Assembly (NCBI GenBank): GCA_021740915.1 | Contig: JAIOYW010000007.1 | Location: 150,546-214,545 of the forward strand | DNA length: 64,000 bases | Direction of reading: 5' to 3' | DNA from: Ignavibacteriales bacterium | GTDB taxonomy: Bacteria; Bacteroidota; Ignavibacteria; Ignavibacteriales; Melioribacteraceae | Part shown: positions 54,201 to 63,210 of the stretch, piece after piece | Numbering within the stretch: the first letter of the stretch is position 1 | Layout of the letters: every line of letters starts with the position of its first letter | The notes under the pieces: generated by a model | The model's database searches: none | Told to the model about the DNA's origin: nothing | Seen by the model: only the letters and a program-made list of their open reading frames with translations | Translations under genes and position numbers: made by a program

Positions 54201-55109
54201 ATGAAAGCAGTTTTATGTTCAAAATCAGGGACTCCTGATGTTTTGAAAATCGTTGATCTTAATAAACCTGTGCCAATGCCCGGCGAGATTTTAGTCAAAA
54301 TTTATGCATCCACAGTAACAAGAGGAGATGTCTTATTGCGAAAAATTCCCCGGCTTGTATTAATTACATTAGGTTTCCTTTTCGGTTTTAGGCCCATGAA
54401 AATTACAGGCGTAGAATTTGCTGGAGAAGTTGAGGCTTGCGGGGAGGATGTCAGTATATTTAAGGCTGGCGATAGGGTCTTTGGTACGACGACAGGGCTT
54501 AAATTTGGCGGAAATGCAGAATATGTATGTGTGCCAGAATATCCCGGGAAAGGAGTTGTTTCTATTCTTCCGGATGATATTACGTTCCAGGAGGGTGCTG
54601 CGCTGCCAGTTGGCGGAATGACTGCTGTTTTCCTCTTAAACAAAGGCGGATTGAGAGAAGGTATAAAAGTATTAATCTTTGGGGCTTCCGGATCTGTCGG
54701 CAGTTATGCACTTCAGATCGCAAAAACAGCGGGCGCCGAAGTAACAGCCGTCTGCAGTAAGGAAAATGTGGAAAGAGTCATGTCCATTGGAGCGGATTTC
54801 GTTGTAAATTATACAGATCAGGATGTCACTCAATCAGGCGAATTTTTTGATCTGATATTTGATGCGGTCGGGAAAATTTCAAAAAACAAATGCTCTAAAA
54901 TTCTCGCACCTGAAGGCAGATTTGTGTCAGTAAAAAGCCCGACAAAAGAAAAGACTGAATATCTTATCCAATTGAAAGAATTGGTGCTCGCAAAAAAAAT
55001 TAAACCTTTAATTGATCGTGTATATAATCTTGACGAAATTGCAGAAGCTCACAGCTACGTTGAGAAGGGGCACAAAAAAGGTAATGTTATTATTAAAGTA
55101 AGGGAATAA
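54201..55109 (+). CDS. Zinc-free MDR oxidoreductase (quinone-reductase-like)
   Basis: A 302-residue NAD(P)-dependent medium-chain reductase. The GroES-like domain (GVEFAGEVEACGEDVSIFKA) lacks the catalytic and structural zinc cysteines, and the Rossmann motif is FGASGSVGSYALQIAKTAGA. It resembles NADPH:quinone reductases (QOR, zeta-crystallin type) and enoyl reductases. Slightly short for the family (usually 320-340). Electron acceptor unknown. Stands alone. Confidence 0.87.
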   Translation: MKAVLCSKSGTPDVLKIVDLNKPVPMPGEILVKIYASTVTRGDVLLRKIPRLVLITLGFLFGFRPMKITGVEFAGEVEACGEDVSIFKAGDRVFGTTTGLKFGGNAEYVCVPEYPGKGVVSILPDDITFQEGAALPVGGMTAVFLLNKGGLREGIKVLIFGASGSVGSYALQIAKTAGAEVTAVCSKENVERVMSIGADFVVNYTDQDVTQSGEFFDLIFDAVGKISKNKCSKILAPEGRFVSVKSPTKEKTEYLIQLKELVLAKKIKPLIDRVYNLDEIAEAHSYVEKGHKKGNVIIKVRE

Positions 55110-55239
55110 TTGAATTTTGGCGCTGCTGCCCGCCCGGGGAATAACTTTTGTATTTTGTTCAATTCCTTCATATAATTAATTTTTGTGGTTTGTTTATTTA
55201 ATTATTAATGATCGTAATTTGAATGCTTAAAATTCTATA

Positions 55240-56157
55240 ATGAATATTTCTTCAGTGTATTACCCTGCCAAAGAATTTGTAAGATTTCTGACTACCGGAA
55301 ATTCCGGTTTTAAGAATTATGATATTACTAACCGGTGCAATCTTCAATGTGATTTTTGCTATATATATAACCAGCCTGATAACTTTGAGTTCGATGAAGT
55401 TACCGATGAAAAATTCATTGAATTTTTTCATTCTGAAAAGAAAAACAATGTTCATACTGCAATCCTTACGGGTGGCGAACCGGCGCTCAGGATTAATCTG
55501 ATTAAGGCTGCCGATAAAATTTTCCCGGTGGTTTTTATTTTTTCGAACGGATTGATAAAAATTGACTCATCAATCAGGCGGAGAATTTTTATCAGTCTGG
55601 ATGGTCCCAAAGAAATCCATAATAAAATGAGGGGCTGCAATTGTTTTGAAAGGATTATTGATAATATAACTGATGACAGACGTGTTATCGTGACAACTCT
55701 CCTCAATAGTGAGAATTACCCTTACATAACCGATCTTTATGAGGTGCTGAAAACGAAAGGTATAAGCGGTCTGACTTTCTCCATGCATACATCTGAAGAG
55801 TATTACGATCCGGCTGTACTAAGAGGTGCGAAACTTGATCGTGCTTTAACTATGATGGATTACCTCCGGAAAAAAGATCCTTCTTTTGTGCTTGTCAGCA
55901 AAGAAATGATAAAACAATTCAAAGAAAAAAATCATATCCCAAACTGTATGCTCAGGAAAGGATATATAATTTCGCACAAATCTGATCTAAGCGTTAAAAG
56001 TCCCTGCGTTTTCGGAAAAAACATTGACTGCCGAACTTGCGGCTGTTCCTCCCCCGTAATTCTGCATAGCCTCAAAAAATTAGATATTGAAACTTTCCGA
56101 ATCATTTCGCGTTTTTATTACAGAGAAAAATCCCCTGCTTTCAGAGAGTATTCTTAA
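55240..56157 (+). CDS. Radical SAM protein with C-terminal Cys cluster
   Basis: A 305-residue radical S-adenosylmethionine enzyme. The cluster motif is C33-NLQ-C37-DF-C40, followed by the GGE motif at 78-80 (LTGGEPAL). The end holds Cys236, Cys256, Cys264, Cys267 and Cys269 (FGKNIDCRTCGCSSP), which could bind an auxiliary cluster as in SPASM/twitch enzymes that modify peptides. No precursor peptide gene was recognised nearby. The neighbours are an MDR reductase and a BtuF-like lipoprotein, so the substrate is open. Confidence 0.85.
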   Translation: MNISSVYYPAKEFVRFLTTGNSGFKNYDITNRCNLQCDFCYIYNQPDNFEFDEVTDEKFIEFFHSEKKNNVHTAILTGGEPALRINLIKAADKIFPVVFIFSNGLIKIDSSIRRRIFISLDGPKEIHNKMRGCNCFERIIDNITDDRRVIVTTLLNSENYPYITDLYEVLKTKGISGLTFSMHTSEEYYDPAVLRGAKLDRALTMMDYLRKKDPSFVLVSKEMIKQFKEKNHIPNCMLRKGYIISHKSDLSVKSPCVFGKNIDCRTCGCSSPVILHSLKKLDIETFRIISRFYYREKSPAFREYS

Positions 56158-56339
56158 TCTGTCATCCAGGAAAGTATTGTGAAAAAACTTTTTTTGCCAG
56201 GATCATTTTGGTGTGAAGATTTTCTTATACTTGGAGCAGGACTATAAGACATAAAATCGAATTTCAAATCAATAATTGCTTTCATGAACTCACTGTTATT
56301 TTTAGTAGTTTAAACATCAATAAATATCACAGTGAATAA

Positions 56340-57248
56340 ATGTCCGTAAAACTATTTACAGTTTCATTTTTACTTTTTCTTTCAGCTTGCCAGATAGAAA
56401 ATCCGAAGATAAATAAGGAGAAGTCCCAAATACTCAAAGATGATCTGGGTAACCCGTTCGTTACTGATTCCATTCCCTCCAAAGTCATTTCTCTTGCGCC
56501 GAATCTCACAGAAATAATATACCTGCTTTCAGAAGAGGACAAGATAACCGGAGTTACATCATATTGCAATTTCCCGGCGGAGGCTCTCAATAAGCAGAAA
56601 GTGGGCGATATGCTGAATATCAATTTTGAAAAAATCACAAGTCTTCAGCCCGATCTGATTTTTATTACAGTCGAAGGCAACGACAGGAGCGCTTACCTTA
56701 AATTGATAAAATTGGGACACAAAGTATTTGTTTCAAACCCTCGTGACCTTGACGGAATTCAAAAAACGATCCGGGATATGGCTTCAATTTTTCACAAAAA
56801 GCCGGTCGCCGATCAAATCATCGTTTCCTGGAACCATTACCTGGACACTCTCAGACAAAATGCAGACAACCGAACAGGAATATCCGGCATTTTCCTAGTT
56901 TCAACTTTTCCCGTAATGGCGGCAGGCGGTAAAACATTTATTAATGAAATATTTCGTCTTTCGGGAGTGGCAAACCTGGCAAAAAGATCGGAACTGAATT
57001 ATCCGGTGTTCAGCAGGGAATCAATTCTGGAATTAAACCCGGATTTCATTATAATACCCGAAGATGGGAAGAATGAGGTGAGTGAATTAATAAATGCCTA
57101 TCCTGAATGGAAAATGCTAAATGCAGTGAAAAATCATGCTGTCTTTTTCGTAGAACCCGATCTGTACCTGCGCCCGGGTCCGCGTTTTATAGACGCTCTG
57201 AAAGATTTTAATCGCCGATTAGATCTTCTTCATCCGCAAAATCGATGA
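56340..57248 (+). CDS. BtuF-like helical-backbone metal/cobalamin-binding lipoprotein
   Basis: A 302-residue solute-binding lipoprotein (lipobox FLSAC, Cys17) of the FecB/BtuF fold. The family start is SKVISLAPNLTEIIYLLSE, and the middle has VGDMLNINFEKITSLQPDLI and the long backbone helix (GIQKTIRDMASIFHKKPVAD). BtuF-like proteins carry cobalamin or heme to an ABC importer; the BtuCD genes are not in view. Substrate assignment to B12 rests on the family and on the B12 uptake locus at 28.4-31.8 kb. It overlaps the convergent gene at 57208 by 41 bases. Confidence 0.82.
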   Translation: MSVKLFTVSFLLFLSACQIENPKINKEKSQILKDDLGNPFVTDSIPSKVISLAPNLTEIIYLLSEEDKITGVTSYCNFPAEALNKQKVGDMLNINFEKITSLQPDLIFITVEGNDRSAYLKLIKLGHKVFVSNPRDLDGIQKTIRDMASIFHKKPVADQIIVSWNHYLDTLRQNADNRTGISGIFLVSTFPVMAAGGKTFINEIFRLSGVANLAKRSELNYPVFSRESILELNPDFIIIPEDGKNEVSELINAYPEWKMLNAVKNHAVFFVEPDLYLRPGPRFIDALKDFNRRLDLLHPQNR

Positions 57249-57435
57249 ATAATTTTGAGCAGACTCCGCCCTGAAATCGACCTGTTTTTTTACATTCATC
57301 GATTTTTTTATGCATGTCCTCTTTAGAACCCTGACCACTCTCCACAGAATACTGGTCAAGATCTGTGCCGCAGGAGGTACAAAAATTCCTGTCATGATCC
57401 AGTTCTTCTTTATCAAATTCTTCTTTTTTCGCCAT
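57208..57435 (-). CDS. Small Cys-containing acidic protein
   Basis: A 75-residue protein from the ATG at 57435; the frame is open to 57495, inside the previous gene. It has the zinc-type pair C19-T-S-C22 (NFCTSCGTDLDQ) and later Cys48 and Cys59, giving four possible ligands, plus many acidic residues. Not recognised. It overlaps the gene at 57413 by 23 bases and the BtuF-like gene on the other strand by 41 bases. Confidence 0.55.
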   Translation of the reverse strand: MAKKEEFDKEELDHDRNFCTSCGTDLDQYSVESGQGSKEDMHKKIDECKKTGRFQGGVCSKLFIDFADEEDLIGD

Positions 57436-57742
57436 CACCAGGTTCCCAGTCACTTCCGCCGCAAGGGAGGTAATTTTCAGTAGGATGCTCATCATACTTC
57501 ATACACAGCACAGCAGTCACATCAAAATGCTTGCAGCTTGAACACAGAGTATCTTCCACAACCGGCAAATTTTCCTCACGAAAAATCTTATACTGCAATA
57601 TGGCGGGATGAATAATAACTCCATATACTGAAAGTGTAACAAGAGTCCACCAATATTTTGTCTCAATATACCCGGATGTAATCCATATCATAGGAAGCAG
57701 AATGCCTGTCCTAATTATTCCCCAGAAAACTATCTTTCCCAT
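57413..57742 (-). CDS. Small two-helix membrane protein with four-Cys tail
   Basis: A 109-residue protein with two N-terminal transmembrane helices (about 4-24 and 30-48) and a tail containing C67-S-S-C70, Cys80 and Cys94 (DTLCSSCKHFDVTAVLC, YLPCGGSDW), suggesting a zinc or iron-sulfur site on one side of the membrane. Not recognised. It overlaps the next small Cys-containing gene, so the two probably act together. Confidence 0.6.
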   Translation of the reverse strand: MGKIVFWGIIRTGILLPMIWITSGYIETKYWWTLVTLSVYGVIIHPAILQYKIFREENLPVVEDTLCSSCKHFDVTAVLCMKYDEHPTENYLPCGGSDWEPGDGEKRRI

Positions 57743-57934
57743 CTTCTCATGAATTAATTATTACAAAATTTAGGATTTTTTTCATGCCCAAACAAATAAT
57801 ATATGTAATGGAATTTATTGGCGAATCATACAATAAATTCTTCCGTACAGTTATTTCGGTTAATTCTAAAGCGCTAATTATATATTTTTGTCAATATCCT
57901 CGAAATTAAATGTGTTTAAATTGAATGGAGAAGT

Positions 57935-58114
57935 ATGGCTTCAAATAACAGAAATGCAGCAGTAACTTCCTCAATCGGCGTCGGTGCTGTACTTGCCATG
58001 ATTATGTCATGGACTTTAAAAAAATCTATCCTGTGGACATTAATTCATGGTCTGCTTGGCTGGTTTTATGTAATCTGGTATCTGATCACTAAAAACGACT
58101 GGACCTGGTTTTAA
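57935..58114 (+). CDS. 59-residue hydrophobic membrane protein
   Basis: A small frame starting at the ATG at 57935 with GGAG at 57927-57930 and a TATTTTTG (-7 type) at 57883-57890. The product (MASNNRNAAVTSSIGVGAVL) has one or two hydrophobic helices, with the second ending in LGWFYVIWYLITK and an aromatic tail DWTWF. Good start signals and composition argue that it is real; function unknown. Confidence 0.7.
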   Translation: MASNNRNAAVTSSIGVGAVLAMIMSWTLKKSILWTLIHGLLGWFYVIWYLITKNDWTWF

Positions 58115-58211
58115 AATTATCCGATTAGATTAAAGGAGACTCAGGAATAAACCCGGGTAGCATCAGATTATTATTTTCTTATTTTTGTAAAAATATTAAG
58201 GCAGGGAAAGT

Positions 58212-58799
58212 ATGATTGCACGCCTGAGAGGGAAAATATTATTCAAAAAACCTACATCCATTGTCCTCGATGTTAACGGGGTTGGATACCATGTAAACAT
58301 TCCAATAAACACTTTCGAAAAGTTGCCCGATGAAAACAGTGAAGCCTCTCTCTTCACATATCTTCACGTAAAAGAGGATGCACTCGATCTTTATGGTTTT
58401 ATTACTGAAGAAGAGAAAGAACTTTTTCTCCTGCTTATTGGTATAAACGGAATAGGTCCAAAATCCGCCCTCAGTGTTCTTTCGGGGATTCAGGCGCCCG
58501 AACTGATTGATGCAATCGGGAATGCAAATCTTGGCAGAATAACTGCGATTCCTGGTATTGGAAAAAAAACTGCAGAGCGATTGATTATCGAATTGCGGGA
58601 TAAAGTATCGAAAATAAAACTCAGTGGGGAATCCTCAGGAATATACCATCCGGTTTCGGGCGATGCAATTGCAGCACTCGTTAGCCTCGGGTATAATCAA
58701 AAAGTAGCTGAAAAGGCAGTAAGGCATATTATCACTGAATTTCCCGATATTACGATTGAGGAACTGCTGCGTAAAACACTTGCCGCGCTTAATAATTAG
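58212..58799 (+). CDS. ruvA: Holliday junction branch-migration protein RuvA
   Basis: The 195-residue protein binds four-way junctions and loads RuvB. The three domains are visible: the OB domain (IVLDVNGVGYHVNIPINTFE), the double helix-hairpin-helix (LLIGINGIGPKSALSVLSGI, ITAIPGIGKKTAERLIIELR) and the RuvB-binding domain III (DAIAALVSLGYNQKVAEKAV). A TATTTTTG -7 element lies at 58180-58187. RuvB and RuvC genes are not adjacent. Confidence 0.96.
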   Translation: MIARLRGKILFKKPTSIVLDVNGVGYHVNIPINTFEKLPDENSEASLFTYLHVKEDALDLYGFITEEEKELFLLLIGINGIGPKSALSVLSGIQAPELIDAIGNANLGRITAIPGIGKKTAERLIIELRDKVSKIKLSGESSGIYHPVSGDAIAALVSLGYNQKVAEKAVRHIITEFPDITIEELLRKTLAALNN

Positions 58800-58849
58800 A
58801 AACTTTCCTCTGATTAATAAGTAAAATCAATAGACTATAACATTAAACA

Positions 58850-59506
58850 ATGATATTATTCCTTTTTATTGCAATTTTTATAATAAATACTGATCTCTCT
58901 GCGCAGGACATAAATGCTTTTCAGATTGGAAGAGTCAAATATGGTGGCGGAGGAGATTGGTATAATGATCCCTCAGCAGAGGTGAATCTTCTTAAGTTTA
59001 CCGCATCTTTAACGAATATTAAAGTCCGCGACGAATACGTTTTTACTGATGTTGCCTCCGATGATATCTACAAATATCCTTTGCTTTTTATTACAGGCCA
59101 TGGCAATATTTCTTTGAGTAACGAAGAAGCCCGGCGCCTGCGGAAATACTGTGAGGAGGGCGGTTTTATTTTTATCGATGATGATTACGGAATGGATAAT
59201 TCAATAAGGCGTGAAATGAAAAAAGTTTTCCCGGAAAGAGGTTTTGTTGAGATACCTTTCTCGCATGGAATTTATTCGTCTTACTTTTTATTCAGAAACG
59301 GTCCTCCGAAAACACACGAACACGATGATAAAGCCCCCAGGGGTTATGGAATATTTCTTGGTGAAAGGCTGGTTGTCTATTACACTTATGAAAGCAATCC
59401 TTCAGATGGTTGGGCAGATGCCCGCAGTCATAATGATTCACCTCTCGTAAGGGAAGAGGCTTTAAAATTCGGCGCCAATATTCTTATATGGGCTTTAACT
59501 AACTGA
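58850..59506 (+). CDS. DUF4159 exported protein
   Basis: A 218-residue DUF4159 protein with a signal peptide (LFLFIAIFIINTDLSAQ). The family body is a flavodoxin/ThuA-like fold: FQIGRVKYGGGGDWYNDPSA, YPLLFITGHGNISLSNEEAR, CEEGGFIFIDDDYGMDNSI. It stands five bases before the DUF4175 gene; the two families co-occur widely in Bacteroidota and other phyla, often in clusters with MoxR and von Willebrand proteins. Function unknown, probably envelope related. Confidence 0.85.
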   Translation: MILFLFIAIFIINTDLSAQDINAFQIGRVKYGGGGDWYNDPSAEVNLLKFTASLTNIKVRDEYVFTDVASDDIYKYPLLFITGHGNISLSNEEARRLRKYCEEGGFIFIDDDYGMDNSIRREMKKVFPERGFVEIPFSHGIYSSYFLFRNGPPKTHEHDDKAPRGYGIFLGERLVVYYTYESNPSDGWADARSHNDSPLVREEALKFGANILIWALTN

Positions 59507-59511
59507 GAGCT

Positions 59512-62500
59512 ATGGAAACCAAAATTCAGCAATTAGAGAAAAAACTAACCGGATATATTGATTATCAGAATATCCTTCGGGGTATATCAGGTTTTCTTCG
59601 CTCATTAATATTTATGCTGCTTGCTGCCGCTTTTCTGATGCTCGCTGAGTTGATTTTTCAATTCGGGACACAAAGTCGAACTGTAATTTTTTATTCGTTC
59701 ATATTTGGATCAATCAGTTTATTTGTAATCTTTGCATTAAGATATTTACTCAGATTTTTTTATATTTTTCATAAACCTGATATCAAACAGGCCGCACTCG
59801 AAATCGGGGCGTTCTTTATGCCCAATGAAGATGAAATTGAAAATGTTCTCGAGATCACCAGGCAAAAGGACAAAAACAGTTCAGGGCAGTTAACTGAAGC
59901 TGCTTTTAATAAAACTTTCAGCAGAATTGAACCCCTCGATTTTAAGAAAGCTGCAAATATCAGCCCAATAAAGACTGGCTCTCGGAATGCTGTTGCCGTT
60001 CTATTTATTTTTCTGATATTTACTTCATTCATACCCGGAATTAAGGAATCCGGCTACCGGATTTTGAATCATAATAAAGACTTTTCCATTCGCCCTGATT
60101 TTTATTTCAAGGTTGAGCCGGGAAATTTCCGGATAACAAAAGGTGAAAAACTAACTTTACGCGCTGAAGCTTTCGGGAAAGCTCCTGAGAAAGCCGAATT
60201 ATTTATCAAATTTTATGATGAAACCGGTTTTTTCGCAAAAAAACTGGTTGCTGAATCAGCTTCTGTTTTTGAGTATTCAATTATCTCAGTGCGTGGGAAC
60301 TTCGAATATTACTTTAAAAGCAGACATATTGAAAGTAAGCGATTCATCGTTGAGACAATTAACCGTCCAGATGTAAAAACTCTGAGCATTCGAATTCAAC
60401 CACCTGCTTATACCCGTTTAACTGAAACCCGGCAAGATGATAATGGCAATATCAACACACTGAAAGGATCCGGAGTTTTTCTGAAATTCAGCTCAGGCAA
60501 AGAGTTGAAAAATGGACGGATCGTTTTTTCTGATTCAACAGAAATCGCTTTAGAAATTAGAGGAGGTCATGGGACGGCAAAGTTTATTGTGAAAAATGAC
60601 AAAACCTATCATCTGGAATTTACCGATACCGATAATATTAATAGTGATGAGCAGATCGAATATACAATAAAAACCATTGAGGATCATTTTCCTGAAATTA
60701 AGGTAAATGAACCGGGGAAGGACATAAAATTAGCAGAAAATAATCTTGTGCCTCTATCACTGAATATCACTGATGATTTTGGGTTTAGAGACCTGAAATT
60801 ATTTTTCCGTATTTCAGAATCTGAATTTGGATTCCCTGATGAAAACTTCAGGGATATTGAAATTTCACTGCCATCGGGCATTACTGAAGAAAATATCTTC
60901 TATAACTGGGATCTCTCATCACTTTTCCTTGCTGCCGGGGATGTTGTTGCCTATTTCTTTGAAGTCCGTGATAATGATTCCTTTTCAGGACCGAAATCTG
61001 CTAAAAGTCCTGTATTTCAAATCAAAGTTCCTTCCCTGAATGAAATGTTTGAAGATGCTGAGAATGCAGGGAATGAAAACAAAGATGATCTTGAAGAATT
61101 ACTTAAGGAAACCGAAAAATTTAGTAATGAACTGGAAAAAATCAGCAATGAACTGAAACAAAATAATAAAGAAATTACCTGGGAAGAAAAAGATAAAATA
61201 GAAAAGTCCCTCCAGAAATTTGAAGATATTACCCGGAAAGCTGAAGATATTAAAAGCAGACTTGACTCCACAAGAGCTGAAATGCAGAAAAACGATCTTT
61301 TATCTGATGAGACTATGGAAAAATATCTTGAACTGCAGGAACTAATGGATCAGTTGACCGGTGAAGAAATGCAGAAAGCAATGGAAAAAATGCAGGATGC
61401 TCTCCAGAAACTGAACCGGGATCAGGTGCAGGCTCAGATGAATGACATGAAGCAGAATGAAGAATTTTTCCGGGAAAGTCTTGAGCGGACTATTAATCTC
61501 CTCAAACGTGTTCAGATTGAACAGAAAATGGATGAGCTTGTAAAAAGAACAGAGGAATTATCCAGACAAATGGATGAACTCAGTAAAGAAACTGAAGCCA
61601 AGAAAGATAATGAAAGAGACAAACAATTAGAGAGTAAACAGCAGAAAACTACAGAGAGTCTGAAAAAGTTAGAAGAAGAATCAGAACAATTAAAAGAAAT
61701 GATGGAAGAATTCGATGATCTTCCAAAAGATGAAATGGAAAAACTCCTGGAAGAAATGAAGAAACAAAAGAACCAGGAACTTTCCGAAGAAGCTATGAAG
61801 CAGCTTCAAAAAATGCAGAAAATGCAGGCGATGCAAAACCAGCAGCAGCTTTCCCAAAATATGCAGAAAATGCAGCAGCAGATGCAGCAGATGAAAGACA
61901 TGATGTCTATGCAAACCCAGATGGAAGTATTAAATGCCATGCTTAAAACGATTGATAATCTGCTATCACTCTCAAAAGAGCAGGAAGCGCTGAAAAAAGA
62001 AACAAGCAGCAGCGAATTCAACAATCAAAAAACAAGGGAAAGTGCACAGAAACAGGGAAACATGAGAGGTGCGCTTGATAGAATCTTAAAACAACTTTCA
62101 GATCTCTCTGATAAAACCTTTGCAATTACTCCGGAGATGGGAAAAGCAATCGGCAATGCAAAAGACAACATGAATCGTGCAATGGAAGCGCTCCAGAATA
62201 AAAATGCAAATCTTGCTTCAATTAATCAGAATGAATCTATGGCTTCACTGAATGAAGCGGCAAAAATGATGAAAGGAGCCATGGAACAGATGATGAACCA
62301 GGCGGGACAGGGCTCCGGAATGATGTCGCTTATGCAGCAGCTTAATCAGATGTCACAGCAGCAGCTTGGACTTAATCAAATGACTAAGATGCTCCAGCAA
62401 GGTGGAATGACTCCCCAGCAGATGGAGCAAATGCAGAAATTGGCAATGCAGCAGCAGGCTATCAGCAAATCGCTTGAAGAAATGAATAAGGAAGCCAGGG

Positions 62501-62865
62501 AAGCAGGTATGTCGAAAAAACTTACCGGGAATCTCGAAAAAATAATGAGCGATATGCAGGAAGTTGTTTCCGGACTGAGATCAGAAAAGATTGACGATAA
62601 CCTTGTTCAGAAGCAGGAACGTATTCTTTCACGGATGCTTGATGCTCAAAGATCAATTAATGAGAGAGATTTCGATAAAGAACGGCAATCGGAATCCGGA
62701 AAACAGTTTACTATGGACTCCCCGCCGGAATTGCTCATTCGCGAGGAGGAGATAAAGAACCGAATTCGAGATGAACTGCGGAAATCGATTAAAGAAGGAT
62801 ATAAAAAAGATTACCGTGAACTTATCGAAGAATATTTCAGAGCCCTGGAAGAAAAGGAAAAATAA
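59512..62865 (+). CDS. DUF4175-family giant coiled-coil membrane protein
   Basis: A 1117-residue protein. The N-terminus has three hydrophobic helices (about 28-48, 56-78 and 162-180), followed by beta-sandwich-like periplasmic domains (190-505), a long coiled coil (505-790) and an unusual Met/Gln-rich helical part (about 770-830 and 930-1010, for example QQMQQMKDMMSMQTQ). This is the DUF4175 architecture; no enzyme motif is present. It follows DUF4159 by five bases and likely forms an envelope-spanning or membrane-tethered structural complex with it. Confidence 0.82.
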   Translation: METKIQQLEKKLTGYIDYQNILRGISGFLRSLIFMLLAAAFLMLAELIFQFGTQSRTVIFYSFIFGSISLFVIFALRYLLRFFYIFHKPDIKQAALEIGAFFMPNEDEIENVLEITRQKDKNSSGQLTEAAFNKTFSRIEPLDFKKAANISPIKTGSRNAVAVLFIFLIFTSFIPGIKESGYRILNHNKDFSIRPDFYFKVEPGNFRITKGEKLTLRAEAFGKAPEKAELFIKFYDETGFFAKKLVAESASVFEYSIISVRGNFEYYFKSRHIESKRFIVETINRPDVKTLSIRIQPPAYTRLTETRQDDNGNINTLKGSGVFLKFSSGKELKNGRIVFSDSTEIALEIRGGHGTAKFIVKNDKTYHLEFTDTDNINSDEQIEYTIKTIEDHFPEIKVNEPGKDIKLAENNLVPLSLNITDDFGFRDLKLFFRISESEFGFPDENFRDIEISLPSGITEENIFYNWDLSSLFLAAGDVVAYFFEVRDNDSFSGPKSAKSPVFQIKVPSLNEMFEDAENAGNENKDDLEELLKETEKFSNELEKISNELKQNNKEITWEEKDKIEKSLQKFEDITRKAEDIKSRLDSTRAEMQKNDLLSDETMEKYLELQELMDQLTGEEMQKAMEKMQDALQKLNRDQVQAQMNDMKQNEEFFRESLERTINLLKRVQIEQKMDELVKRTEELSRQMDELSKETEAKKDNERDKQLESKQQKTTESLKKLEEESEQLKEMMEEFDDLPKDEMEKLLEEMKKQKNQELSEEAMKQLQKMQKMQAMQNQQQLSQNMQKMQQQMQQMKDMMSMQTQMEVLNAMLKTIDNLLSLSKEQEALKKETSSSEFNNQKTRESAQKQGNMRGALDRILKQLSDLSDKTFAITPEMGKAIGNAKDNMNRAMEALQNKNANLASINQNESMASLNEAAKMMKGAMEQMMNQAGQGSGMMSLMQQLNQMSQQQLGLNQMTKMLQQGGMTPQQMEQMQKLAMQQQAISKSLEEMNKEAREAGMSKKLTGNLEKIMSDMQEVVSGLRSEKIDDNLVQKQERILSRMLDAQRSINERDFDKERQSESGKQFTMDSPPELLIREEEIKNRIRDELRKSIKEGYKKDYRELIEEYFRALEEKEK

Positions 62866-63210
62866 GGTATTAGATTTCAGTTGTGTATTAGTAACGAATT
62901 TTTGGGTAAATGTAGCTGTTTTCATAAACAAATAAGTATTATAAAGAACATAAATATTAAAGGATATTCTGTCCCTTTTTGTTTTTTCACATTTTTGAAT
63001 TATATTTATTTCAATTAAGTGCGGAATAAAAATGCAGGATTTCCCGACAACTAAAACAATTTTTTTCTGCCAGAATCTCAAGAATTTGAAATTCTGCCTA
63101 TCTGCGATGAGAGAGTTTTTTTGCTTGCACACAACACATCCTTATTTAATCAAAGAGTCTTTCAAGATGGCTATAATGTATTGCATTACTGATAAATTAC
63201 GGAGCAATTT
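62866..63210 (+). other. Intergenic stretch with promoter and long 5' leader
   Basis: 345 bases. A near-ideal promoter, TTTG 62978-62981, 19 bases, TATATTTA 63001-63008, should start transcription near 63015, leaving a leader of about 195 bases before the lipoprotein ATG. The leader has a 6-bp CAGAAT/ATTCTG stem and a 60-codon frame (63032-63214) whose stop overlaps the lipoprotein start; that frame does not look protein-like. Confidence 0.5.

Noticed and set aside
61690..62024. His/Leu- and Cys/Ile-rich minus-strand frames
   Set aside because: Mirror images of the Met/Gln-rich repeats of DUF4175 on the other strand.
61800..62480. Apparent CAG/ATG-type nucleotide repeats
   Set aside because: They come from Met/Gln codons of the coiled-coil protein and are irregular; not a CRISPR array or a simple-sequence tract.
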